Shown: positions 48,148 through 57,400 of the stretch, piece after piece | How the letters are laid out: each line of letters opens with the position of its first letter | Numbering within the stretch: position 1 is the stretch's first letter | Notes under the pieces: model-generated | Seen by the model: the letters and a program-made list of their open reading frames with translations, nothing else | Told to the model about the DNA's origin: nothing | Database searches by the model: none | Program-made: the position numbers and the translations under genes | Source of the DNA: Methanothermobacter sp. | Lineage (GTDB): Archaea > Methanobacteriota > Methanobacteria > Methanobacteriales > Methanothermobacteraceae | Length of the DNA: 64,000 nucleotides | Reading direction: 5' to 3' | Assembly: GCF_030055425.1 (NCBI RefSeq) | Contig: NZ_JASFYE010000001.1 | Span: forward strand, 240,901 to 304,900

Positions 48148-50253
48148 ATTAAAAAACTAAGAACACTACCCCTTATTCTCCTCATATCATTCATAATGAC
48201 AGGCTGCAGCTGCGGTGCAGATTACACCGTGGATAACACAACCTACCTGCAGATATTCACAGCCACCGGCGTCTCAGAGAACTTCACCCTCAACGGCACA
48301 GATTACACCCTCCAGGATGGAGATACCATCATATTTCTTGAGGGAATATATGAAAACGTTAACATCCTCATTAACAGGGCCATTAACCTGGTGGCATCTG
48401 GCATTGTGCAGCTCAACGGGTTCATTGACGTAAGTTCCTCAGCAAACATAACCGGTTTCAGTGTTAATGGATCCATTGAGTTAAACGGTAACAAAAGCTT
48501 CCTTAACAGGACAAACATCACAGGCACACTGGTTGTAAACGGCAACTCGTGTGCAGTCAATGGTTCAGGGATATTCAGCTCCCCCACATCACTTACCGTG
48601 AGGGGTGATAATGTAACCATAAGCAACAGTCTCATAAACGCTTCAGCATCACATGGTATCCTTGTGACCGGGAAAAACGCAACAATCACAGGTAACACCA
48701 TAACGAACAGCAACGGAAGCGGAATTTTAATAAGGGGGAATGACTGTGTGGCCAGCGGTAACACCATCTACCTCTCAAAGGGGGATGGGATAAGCTCAAA
48801 TGCATCCGATGTTTCAATAGCAGGCAACAGCATATCCTTCAACTCAGGGCACGGTATAAATTCCTCAGGTAATGGTACAAGGATCACCAACAACACGGTG
48901 CTCCGTAACAACCTCACGGGAATCCATTCGACAGGCGGATGGGCAAATATAACCCAGAATACCGTCAAGTACTCAGGTGCCGACGGTATCTATGTTTCAG
49001 GAAACGGATCCACTGTGCAGGGATCCTATGCACAGAACAACACCCGCAACGGCATACATGTGGCTGGCCCCGGCTGCTCTGTTATCAGTTCATACTCATA
49101 TTACAACGGTGAAAATGGGGTTTACTCCACAGGTCCAAATGCCTCATTCAGGTATGTGGATGCAAGTTTCAACAGAAAAAATGGAATATATTCCAGAGGA
49201 AGCAATGCTAGCTTCTTCTATATAACCAGCGCATCCTACAATGGCGAGAACGGTATACTCTCAGCTGGACAGAATTCAAGCATGCAGATAATACTGGACG
49301 TCTCCTTAAATTCCAAAAACGGGATCTCAAGCCTCGGTGATAACGCATACATATGGTTCGTTGAGGTTAAGAATAATGGTCTCAACGGTATTTACTCCGC
49401 AGGTAAGGACCTTTACCTTTCATATGTGAGGAACTCCACCAACAACACCCTCAGCGGTATCAACTCAACAGGGATCAATGCAAGGATATTTGACGTCACA
49501 GTGAAACTCAACAGGCTACATGGGATCTACGCTTCAGGATACAACACCACGGTGGCATACTTCGAAGCACTGGAAAACCTCAAAAACGGCATATACCTTA
49601 CAGGTGCCCGCAGCTACATCGTATCAGGGAACAGCAGTTCAAACCATCAGAACGGTGTCCAGGTAAACGGTGCAGATACAATCGTGAGATCCGTGAACGC
49701 AACAGACAATGCTGCCGCAGGAATAGCTGTCTATGGTAAGAACTCAATCGTATACAACTGCACATCCCTCAGGAACACCGACGGGGTATACACCGCAACA
49801 AATTCCAGGATAATCCTGACCAGGGTCTCTGGAAACAGAAACTGCGGTGTAAACGCCAGGGGAACAACAGGTGTGGAGGAGAGCACGGTGACAGGTAACA
49901 GGTATGGTGTTTATGTCGCCGGTGCCGGTTCAGTTATCTATTCATCCACCATAGGCAGCAACAGGGGCTACGGCATATACGTTGGGGGCTCATCTGTAAC
50001 CATCTACCGTAACACCCTGCAGTACAATGGTGGCGACGGCATAACTGCAAGGGGAGGCTATGCAAAGATATACTACAACACTGCAAACAGAAATAAGGGT
50101 TCAGGTATAAACTCAGCCTCATACAGGGCAGTCATAGCATACAACCGGGCTTCATACAACAGTTACTACGGCATATACTCCTCAGGCAAGCGTTCAACCC
50201 TTGCAAAGAACACAGCATCAGGAAATAAAAAGGGGAATATAAGGAGACTTTAA
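48148..50253 (+). CDS. Secreted parallel beta-helix surface protein, apparent ATT start
   Basis: About 701 residues. The signal peptide (KKLRTLPLILLISFIMTGCSCG) is only complete if translation begins at ATT 48148, directly after AAAGGAGGTTTAATT; the first ATG (48196) falls inside the signal sequence with no ribosome site. From residue 100 on are more than 20 short repeats of the PbH1 kind (GIYSSGxNATI, N-x-x-NGI), building a right-handed beta-helix rich in N-x-S/T. A cysteine after the hydrophobic core (TGCSCG) resembles a lipoprotein site. No C-terminal anchor is seen. Methanogen adhesin-like proteins and pectate-lyase-like folds share this architecture. Confidence 0.85.
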   Translation: MKKLRTLPLILLISFIMTGCSCGADYTVDNTTYLQIFTATGVSENFTLNGTDYTLQDGDTIIFLEGIYENVNILINRAINLVASGIVQLNGFIDVSSSANITGFSVNGSIELNGNKSFLNRTNITGTLVVNGNSCAVNGSGIFSSPTSLTVRGDNVTISNSLINASASHGILVTGKNATITGNTITNSNGSGILIRGNDCVASGNTIYLSKGDGISSNASDVSIAGNSISFNSGHGINSSGNGTRITNNTVLRNNLTGIHSTGGWANITQNTVKYSGADGIYVSGNGSTVQGSYAQNNTRNGIHVAGPGCSVISSYSYYNGENGVYSTGPNASFRYVDASFNRKNGIYSRGSNASFFYITSASYNGENGILSAGQNSSMQIILDVSLNSKNGISSLGDNAYIWFVEVKNNGLNGIYSAGKDLYLSYVRNSTNNTLSGINSTGINARIFDVTVKLNRLHGIYASGYNTTVAYFEALENLKNGIYLTGARSYIVSGNSSSNHQNGVQVNGADTIVRSVNATDNAAAGIAVYGKNSIVYNCTSLRNTDGVYTATNSRIILTRVSGNRNCGVNARGTTGVEESTVTGNRYGVYVAGAGSVIYSSTIGSNRGYGIYVGGSSVTIYRNTLQYNGGDGITARGGYAKIYYNTANRNKGSGINSASYRAVIAYNRASYNSYYGIYSSGKRSTLAKNTASGNKKGNIRRL

Positions 50254-50323
50254 AATTGACTTTTTTAGGATTAACCTTTCCCCTCATTTTTTAGAGGCTC
50301 TAACCTCATATGAAGATCATCCA
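50254..50323. terminator. Bidirectional terminator zone
   Basis: The gap between the converging beta-helix and RNase J-like genes contains CTTTTTTAGG (from 50266) and CATTTTTTAGAGG (50286-50298). On the opposite strand AAAAAATGAG and AAAATAGTGG offer little U, so the signal mainly serves the plus-strand gene. Confidence 0.45.
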
Positions 50324-51808
50324 CTATTTTTTCATTACGGGATCAAGAACCCTAATACCCTCCTCCTTAAACATCATGAACTCCTCCCTGTTCCTGGTGT
50401 GAATGGGGTATATGGCCTCCGGTTCCACGTCGAGTATCATCTCCACAAGGTCAGATCTCCCTGCATGACCTGAGGAGTGGAACCTCCTGTACTGTGCTAT
50501 GCCAAAGTGCCTGAGCCAGTTGCTCTCCCTCTCTGCATCGATCTCCATCTCCTCATTGAAGGGTTCAGTCTTGGACTTGATGTAGGCCGCGCCCTCGGGT
50601 TTGATGTCTATGAACTCCTTGAAGTCAAAGTAGTCGCACTGGAAGAGGTACTCCCCGGGTTCCTCCTGGAGGTCCCTGTAGGTTATGATGTTGTCCGCTT
50701 CAAGGAATTGCCTTTCCCATCCCCTGTAATCCTGAACGATGTATTCCTCAGGAAGTTCAGCTGCAGGTATCCATTCACCATCAAAGCAGACATACGCATC
50801 TTCGCCGATAAGTCCCCACCCTCTCCTTGGAAGGTACACCGCAAGATCCCTGAGAGACAGGTAGCCCATGTCCTCAAACAGTTTAATGATGTAGGCCTGT
50901 TTCAGGCTCACTGCAAGTGTTCTATCAGAGTTCCTGGCGGCCAGATAAAATGTCAGGAACCTGTCGAGGTCTCTTATGGGGTAATTGACAATGACAAGTC
51001 CCCTGTGGTGTGCAGCTATAGCTGCTGTTCTCCTCTCAATATCCTCCTCGAAGGTACTATTATCCTGGTCTATCCTTGTCCCCTCTGTTATGAGGATGTT
51101 TGGGGAAAACTTCCTTGCCTTTTTAACGAATTTTCTGGATTCATGATCCCTTCGACCCTTAAATCTGATGTCCCCAGTGTATACTATTGCCTCCTCTGAT
51201 TCTATCAGGTACGCGCAGGAGCCTGGGACCGAATGGTCAACTGGTGCTGGTGTAATGCTAAATTCACTCGTGTACTGAGTTTTATAGGGTTTAAGAAGAT
51301 TTATGGGCCTGTTTAATCTGGTATCATCGTCTCTTTTATGTGATGTGTTCCCTAATTTTCGCTTTTTTTCTACGAAATGAAACCTTGGGTTGTATTGAAT
51401 GAGATCATGGTTCCCATTTGAAGTTTCTTCTATGGCCTTAAGGACTAGAAAGCTCTCCTCCGTCATATAGAATGGTATATCGTGGCGTATGTACTTGAGG
51501 CATCCTGCATGGTCAAGGTGGGGGTGGCTCAGAAGCACCCCTGATACCGCCGGCTCCTCCTCAAACTTCATTCCAAGGTACCTCATCTGGTCCTCACGGT
51601 AAACCCCCCTTATCCTTGGGAGGGCCCCAAGCTCCATGAGGTCACCGAGACCATTGAAGCTCCTTGGCTGCAGGAACTCATCAAAGTAGAGTTTCTCAAT
51701 GTTGAACCTCATCCCGAAGTCAAGGAATATCCCATCACCGTTGCAGGATACCTCTATCCTGTTACCACCGATCTCATCAACTCCACCATAAAATTTGAAA
51801 TCCACCAT
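50324..51808 (-). CDS. RNase J-like metallo-beta-lactamase hydrolase
   Basis: 494 residues. MBL motifs: SHPHLDHAG (HxHxDH), PVDHSVPGSCAYLI, YTGDIRFKG and the C-terminal HSSGHAGRSDLVEMI. The split fold with a beta-CASP-like middle and the final SGHA motif match RNase J/aRNase J-like COG1782/COG0595 relatives, but the middle (FDGEWIPAAELPEEY) looks divergent. It may be a nuclease or another phosphodiesterase. The ATG follows GGAGGCGTATC, and a 27-residue membrane peptide gene precedes it by 30 bases. Confidence 0.82.
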   Translation of the reverse strand: MVDFKFYGGVDEIGGNRIEVSCNGDGIFLDFGMRFNIEKLYFDEFLQPRSFNGLGDLMELGALPRIRGVYREDQMRYLGMKFEEEPAVSGVLLSHPHLDHAGCLKYIRHDIPFYMTEESFLVLKAIEETSNGNHDLIQYNPRFHFVEKKRKLGNTSHKRDDDTRLNRPINLLKPYKTQYTSEFSITPAPVDHSVPGSCAYLIESEEAIVYTGDIRFKGRRDHESRKFVKKARKFSPNILITEGTRIDQDNSTFEEDIERRTAAIAAHHRGLVIVNYPIRDLDRFLTFYLAARNSDRTLAVSLKQAYIIKLFEDMGYLSLRDLAVYLPRRGWGLIGEDAYVCFDGEWIPAAELPEEYIVQDYRGWERQFLEADNIITYRDLQEEPGEYLFQCDYFDFKEFIDIKPEGAAYIKSKTEPFNEEMEIDAERESNWLRHFGIAQYRRFHSSGHAGRSDLVEMILDVEPEAIYPIHTRNREEFMMFKEEGIRVLDPVMKK

Positions 51809-51838
51809 GATACGCCTCCAGAGTTATCATAGGGTTAC

Positions 51839-51922
51839 TTATGCGAGTATGCTGAGTATGAAATAAAGCAGAAGTAGGCCAAACACACACCCCAGAACTC
51901 CCCTGCAGCAGTCATCATCCAT
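51839..51922 (-). CDS. 27-residue single-span membrane peptide
   Basis: An ATG-TAA frame of 28 codons after an excellent ribosome site, GGGGGTGATTGT. The peptide has an acidic, cysteine-rich head (MDDDCCRGVLGC) and one hydrophobic helix (VFGLLLLYFILSILA). The combination of ribosome site, membrane-helix composition and its position as first gene of the RNase J-like operon supports a real gene. No family was recognised. Cysteines could bind a metal or form disulfides. Confidence 0.6.
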   Translation of the reverse strand: MDDDCCRGVLGCVFGLLLLYFILSILA

Positions 51923-52207
51923 ACAATCACCCCCTTTTTGTTATCCAGAATATTCAAGGCTGTGATCCCCCATCATGCTGAAACAGCATGAATCAACTGG
52001 TCCTGCATATTAAATATAATTTGTTTATATATTTAAAAATTTCCAATTTTTTATGATTTAAAGTTTAATAGAACAGGTTAAAGGTTGAAACTATGGGTGC
52101 AAAACGAATGGATTATTGCGTTATATTTCCATATTACGAAGAACATGATAGTGAGCCTACCTTTTATAATTAATCTAGATCTATAGACCCATAAGGTCTA
52201 CATTTTA
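51923..52207. other. AT-rich gap with a hairpin in a probable 5' leader
   Basis: CATGCTG-AAA-CAGCATG (51974-51990) is a perfect 7-bp-arm hairpin. Reading towards the membrane peptide, TATA-like ATTATATTTAAT lies near 52005-52017, so the hairpin would be at the start of the leader. The rest to 52207 is low-GC DNA at the end of the HEPN gene with no recognised element. Confidence 0.5.
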
Positions 52208-53107
52208 TCATATACTCCATAAGGCCTCTATTTCATCGTTCCTGAAATCCAATTTTTTCAGGAGACATCGTTTAAGAAAGGTTCTGATTTTATAAGGAAG
52301 TTCAAAATCAGTTTGTAGGTAATTTAATTCATTATTATGATCGTGTTCTATCCTACCATGAGAAAGATAGTTCCTAATCTTAACAATTCTGTCCAGTTCC
52401 CTTGGTGTGATGTTCATGTCGCTATAATCCTTCAATTCCTTTAACCGGGTCCTCAGACTAACTTCACCATTAAAATAGATCTTATGATAAGCCTCCAGTC
52501 CATTAACATAGCTCAAAAACTCTTCTTCAAGCGACTTACGTGTATTATAAAGGTGATCCACGTAGAATCCCAAGACATGCTGAAAGGATGAATCAATGGC
52601 ATTTGAAAGTATATCATGAAACTCACTTTTTATATCAGAAAATTTAATTCTAAAACTTTCAGGTCCACTTGACATAACTTTACCTGGGGTCACATGAGTT
52701 CCGATGTTATTCCATTCTCCATCACTACTTTTTCCCTGAATACATGAAGCATAAAATGGTTTTTCGGTTATGAATGACAGAATATTCTCAAATTTGATTA
52801 AAAAGTCTTTATAATCCCTATAATCTACAGGATCTCCTGAATGTGGGGATATATATGCAAAAAATTTACCTTTTAATTTAAACATTCGTGTGAGCATATC
52901 TGTTTCTAATCTTGTATTGGACTCAATTGAAACATTGAACCCATCTAAAACTGTGAAAAACAGTTTATTATCTGCTAATTTTATTTTAATCTCATCACCA
53001 TCTTTGTTAATTTGAAATGGATGAAAATCTATGAAACCATAAAGTAATGGATAATGGACCCTCAACTCCTCAAACTTCATGTCCTCTGGATTGTAGAGTG
53101 TCAACAT
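52208..53107 (-). CDS. ApeA-like protein with C-terminal HEPN domain
   Basis: 299 residues with clearly lower GC than its neighbours. Residues 1-160 resemble the ApeA N-terminal domain (FFAYISPHSGDPVDYRDYKDF then LSFITEKPFYASCI). Residues 190-299 are an ApeA-type HEPN with VNGLEAYHKIYF and the RNase motif R245-N-Y-L-S-H250 (RxxxxH). ApeA proteins are single-gene anti-phage systems; HEPN enzymes cut RNA after activation. The length is at the low end and the N-terminus may be cut. The ATG follows GGGAGGAAAAATGT. A candidate 35-codon frame overlaps upstream and could be its lost N-terminus. Confidence 0.7.
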   Translation of the reverse strand: MLTLYNPEDMKFEELRVHYPLLYGFIDFHPFQINKDGDEIKIKLADNKLFFTVLDGFNVSIESNTRLETDMLTRMFKLKGKFFAYISPHSGDPVDYRDYKDFLIKFENILSFITEKPFYASCIQGKSSDGEWNNIGTHVTPGKVMSSGPESFRIKFSDIKSEFHDILSNAIDSSFQHVLGFYVDHLYNTRKSLEEEFLSYVNGLEAYHKIYFNGEVSLRTRLKELKDYSDMNITPRELDRIVKIRNYLSHGRIEHDHNNELNYLQTDFELPYKIRTFLKRCLLKKLDFRNDEIEALWSI

Positions 53108-53177
53108 ACATTTTTCCTCCCTCAGATGCCAGATGCTTCAAAACATCGAATAAATGTTCATCGAATCCTTTAATCAT
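53070..53177 (-). CDS. Possible 35-residue protein or displaced N-terminus of the HEPN gene
   Basis: An ATG-TGA frame after AAGGAGGCACTTCTC. It begins MIKGFDEHLFDVLKHLASEG and overlaps the HEPN gene start by 38 bases in another frame. Near 53110-53115 a run of five A would, if one base shorter, join this peptide to the HEPN frame. It is either a small overlapping gene or a frameshifted 5' end. Confidence 0.35.
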   Translation of the reverse strand: MIKGFDEHLFDVLKHLASEGGKMYVDTLQSRGHEV

Positions 53178-53669
53178 GAGAAGTGCCTCCTTCAGGTATG
53201 AGGAAAAGGGATAAAATCATAGCCACCAGTAAGAGAGCCGCCCCCAGTCAAGACTGAACCTCAGGGCGGATAGAATGTTCCCGTCTACCTTGTGTATAAT
53301 CTCAGAGCGGTACTCTGCTTCAATTTAGGTTGATGTTAATGTATCACGTGGGGTGTCAAGGTCGGCGCATATCACCACCTCCCTCTCTGAGAGGCCCTCA
53401 ATGGTTCCAATCACGTTCCTGGATGTTTTAACATCATCTGACCTCAGTGAGTAATATTTGAATTCCCTGACCTCTGTTTTAAGTCCATATTTTCTGAACT
53501 GTGCTGCCAGGTAATCTGCAGCCTCTGCCTCTGCATGGGAGCCTGCTGGCCGCGGCCCTATATCCTTGCTCAGGTACCTCACGTGGCCTGTGAGATTAAC
53601 TGCTTCCGCAGCATTCAGCTGGTAGAGGACAAGGAGGAGTACAAAAAGTGAGATTAGTTCCCTTTTCAT
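53170..53669 (-). pseudogene. Decayed M28-family peptidase
   Basis: Starts with a signal peptide (MKRELISLFVLLLVLYQLNA) and the M28 N-terminal block (GPRPAGSHAEAEAADYLAAQFRKYGLKTEV), then RNVIGTIEGLSEREVVICADLD, after which the frame stops. The metal-binding core is missing. Downstream on the same strand the frame NILSALRFSLDWG is recognisable, and one base shifted from it AALLLVAMILSLFLIPEGG, a C-terminal membrane helix. A shortened G-run at TGGGGGCGG explains the shift. The gene has lost its middle and is frameshifted. Confidence 0.75.
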
Positions 53670-53794
53670 CAATGTTTCTATGTTCCCCTGGAACCTTAAA
53701 TTTTATTCAGGAATTTGCAGGATGGGTGCTGAATTGTCAGAAGATGATGAATGGTATTTATAATTTACAGGATAATATCTATTCAGGTGAAATT

Positions 53795-54306
53795 ATGGAG
53801 ATGACAAGTGTCTCAATGAATGGAATGCGGTGGTGGAGGCCCTGGGTGAGGGTATTCAGACCATCCTTATCAGGAAGTACAGGACGTCGGCTCCGAGGTT
53901 CCTCCTCTACCCCACAAAAAGTTATGCCCTGAAGGATGACTTTCTGGGGGCCTTCAAGGCCGAGTACCATGACTTTGTAAGTGAAAGGAAGCTCCCTGAG
54001 ATGCAGGGTGATATGGCGGCTGTCAGGTACCTTGCAGAGGTTGTCGATGTTATTGAGAGACCCTCAAATCGCCTTGGAAGGTTCAGTGATTATCATATCT
54101 GGAGCCCGGAGCACGTCCGATCCTACCTCGGCTCAAGGGGGTATGTTTGGATTCTCAGGGTCTTCAGACTGCGGGAGCCCGTCTTCACAGGGAGGACGAG
54201 GGGAATGGTCTATGCCAATACCCTGAAACCCGTTGATACATCCGGGGCTGAACCTGTTATCGGTGATGATGAGTTCAGTTCAATCCTTGAGGAACTCAGG
54301 GGTTGA
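53795..54306 (+). pseudogene. DUF1802 protein with a frameshift just after the start codon
   Basis: AGGTGAAATT precedes ATG 53795, but the DUF1802 sequence lies in the next frame from codon 3 on: DDKCLNEWNAVVEALGEGIQ, the conserved EW...EAL..G opening, then LIRKYRTSAPRFLLYPTKSYAL and FVSERKLPEMQGD. Adding one base after ATGGA would give an intact gene of about 170 residues. Without it, translation could only begin at GTG 53830 or 53833, losing the first 11 residues. TATA at 53756-53765. Function of DUF1802 unknown. Confidence 0.72.
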
Positions 54307-54339
54307 ACCATAATTATTACTTAACAACACACTCAGACG

Positions 54340-54354
54340 TACACTTCAAGTGTA
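54340..54354. repeat. TACACTT-C-AAGTGTA palindrome
   Basis: A 15-bp hairpin 33 bases after the DUF1802 stop, followed by AAAAAAG and a second, imperfect dyad AAAAGTACACTTTTT. This probably ends the DUF1802 transcript. Confidence 0.6.
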
Positions 54355-54398
54355 AAAAAGTACACTTTTTAAGAAGTAGTGCTCTTTTTAGTACCTTT

Positions 54399-54461
54399 AA
54401 AAAATAAAAAATAAAAAATAAAAAATAAAAAATAAAAAATAAAAAATAAAAAATAAAAAAT
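54399..54461. terminator. Heptanucleotide microsatellite (AAAAAAT)x9
   Basis: Nine perfect units with no interruption, beginning nine bases beyond the stop of the large CobN-like gene. Read in the direction of that gene it is (ATTTTTT)x9, nine runs of six T, which fits archaeal termination at U-tracts. Copy number should vary between strains. Confidence 0.8.
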
Positions 54462-54470
54462 TAATTAATT

Positions 54471-57400
54471 TTAGTTTCTTCCAGTTCCAAGGAAGTATCC
54501 GACGCCAACAAGGGCTACCAGCGCTATAACACCGATTATGGCGTAGACTGGCATTCCGGTGCTTGAACTCTGTGATGCAGTTGCCCTGCTCACCTCATAG
54601 GCCTTCCCGGCCTCAGCACCAGGTGACTCCTGGGAGGCACTGGTAACCTCAGAATCCACGCCTGCAGCATCACTGGGCCTTGCATCCGGCCTATCTGATG
54701 ATGGGGTTCGCCCGGCTGAACTTGACCCTGTATCTGGCTCGCCCGGGTTAGGGGTTGAGAGGACATCAGGGTTGGATCCACCTGCTGGGGCGAATGCTGA
54801 GCTCTTTGTGGCCGCATACAGTTTCTCCTTAACCCTTGCAAGGAGGTCAGGGTTGAGGTACTGCATGGCCCACTCCATCATTGCAATGTTGCCGCAGCTG
54901 CAGTCACAGCAGGCAACACCATTTTCTGCGATGGCCTCTGCCCATGTGGTGGCTATCAGGCGCCTTGTGGCATCATCAGCATTCCAGTACCCGCGGTGTA
55001 TTGCGGTGAGCATGGTACCTGTCATGCTTATGAGTGCATAGCTGTTCTTACCCCTTGAAAGCCATTCCCTGACACCAATGCCATATCTGTCCTTGAGGTA
55101 GACATCCACAGTTTCCCTCCACATCCACTCGGAAACCGTCTCAGGACTCATAACATTCCATCCCCAGAGGTTGGCAACGAAGTTGTTTGAGATCTCCCTT
55201 GCGCCTGCATACCCGCTCTGCATCATCGCCTGTATCCATCGGGGGTTGTAGTAGCGGGACTGGAGCTCCCTGTAGAGGAACTGTCCAAGGGTCTCTATTC
55301 TGGAAGCCGATGGGTTCACCTGGTTTATTATGTACATCCCTGGAATCCTGCCGCCTGCAGCCTCCACTGCAAGCCTGAAGCCGCCGAGGAACTCGAAGTT
55401 GTGGTCCACGTCCAGAACTCCATAGAGATTCGTTGACCTTGAGTGGTAGACGCCCTCAACGTCCCGTAGCCTCATTGTCAGGACCTCTTCAAGGTCCACT
55501 CCCCAGCCATCCTCGCTCAGCGCATACTTCATGCTGTCAATGTAGAGCTTTCCAAGGTCCAGCCTTTCATCCCACGTCCAGTCCTGCTGAACAGCCTCAG
55601 GGAGCCTGGTGCCATAGTTACCGAGGGATGGTCCAAATAGCCTGGATATTGCGGCGATTCCAGCGTCCTCAGGTTTCATTCCAAGTTTAATGAGCGCCTT
55701 AACGTCTGAGAGCCAGTGCCTTGCAATGGGGTTCTTATCAAGTGGGTCGCTGCCAGGAATGAAGAGACCTGCTTTCTGGATACTTGAAACTGAGGCGTTG
55801 AGTGCAGAGATGAGTTTCGTCCTGTTATCGTTTGTTTCCTGATTTATAGCTGCCATCAGTGTGTTGAAGGATGCTGCAAGTGCCACCCTTGATGCGCGGT
55901 CCAGGAGCACTCCCAGAAGCGGGAAGGTCTCCCTGAATATCCCGGACGTGGTCATCAGGACATCCACCCTTGACCTGTTGAGCTGTGACAGTGGTGTTGC
56001 CCTCACACCCATGACAGAACCCCCATATCCATAGATAGGTTCGAGTCCCATGAGCCTCAGGATGAATGCCACTGTTGCTCCCTTGTCGTTCTGGGTTTCT
56101 GTGGCCCATATGACAACACCCAGCTGTTCAGGGGTTGCATTGTATGATCTAAGGGCTTCATCTGCAAGTTTTGATCCCCTGATCCATGCAGCCTGTGTTG
56201 GAAGGAGTGATGGGTCCTCACCATACAGGTTCCCCCCTGTTGGGACTGCTGATGGGTTTCTGATCGGGTCTCCCCCTGCTGTGGGTGGTATGTATCCTCC
56301 CCCAAGGGCCCTGAGGAGCATCTGCCTCTCCCTTGCACCTGAACCCCTGATGTTCAGGACATCGTTGAGTGTCAGGTTGAGGGCCGTTATCTCTGTGGCT
56401 GTTAGATTTCTTCCAAGTGCCAGCTGAAGTTCAGATATGACCGCCTGAAGTGATTTTCCGCCGTAGAAATCCTTTATGATCATATCCACTCCCCTGTTCA
56501 CCCCTGAAAGTGCCTGTATCACTGATATGAATGTGCTGTTACCGACGGTTATCCTGGGTACTGTTGCCATGGATCTGACCATTGTGGTAACCTGGCTCTC
56601 ATTCCAGTCCCTGCCAAAGACGTAGAGGCCCAACGGCATCATTGTACCCTCAAGTTCCCTTATGTAGTCGTCTATCCTGTCAACCAGTTCATCGGGGTCC
56701 ATGTTGAGGTCCATTACTGTCTCAAGGTGGAGTTTGGCTGCCCTCTCCCTTATCAGTTTTATCTCCTCTGACCTGTCGCCTGTTGCTGCATGGTACTGGT
56801 CTATCAGGGTTTTGAGTGCCGCGATGTCACCGTAGACTCCCGTTGCCTCCATTGGTGGGGTCAGATGACTTATGCTCACAGCCAGCCCCCTCCTCTTGGC
56901 ATGTATGACCTCACCGACACCATCCATGATGTAGATGTATATGCTTGGCACTTTTCCAAGGCATATGTCAGGGTAGTCTGCCCCTGAGAGGGCTGATTCC
57001 TTTCTGGGGAGCCATTCATAGGTTCCGTGTCTTCCGAGGTGTATCATTGCATCGGCACAGAATTCCATCTGAAGGTATGCATAGAATGCCAGGTACTGGT
57101 GGTGTGGCGGGACTATCTGGCTGTGGTAGAGTTTATCTGCATCGCCCTCCCAGCCGCGCTGTGGCTGTGGAGCCACAAAGACGTTTCCATAGAACATCCC
57201 GGGTATCACCATGTATTTCCTGCCGTTTTTCTCAACGGTCATGATGTTTCCGGGAGGAGCGCCCCATCCACACAGCCCAGGGACCCTGAGTGCCAGGAAC
57301 GCTGACTTTACACTGTAGAACTCGTTCCACCTGTTAATGCCGTTTAGGATGTCCTTAAGGGCGCTGTAAGCCCTTAAAACATGTCTCCTGGCCTCTGATG

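Noticed and set aside
50477-51199. Long plus-strand open frame (240 codons) opposite the RNase J-like gene
   Set aside because: It lies fully antisense to a gene with clear MBL motifs and has no recognisable domain or ribosome site.
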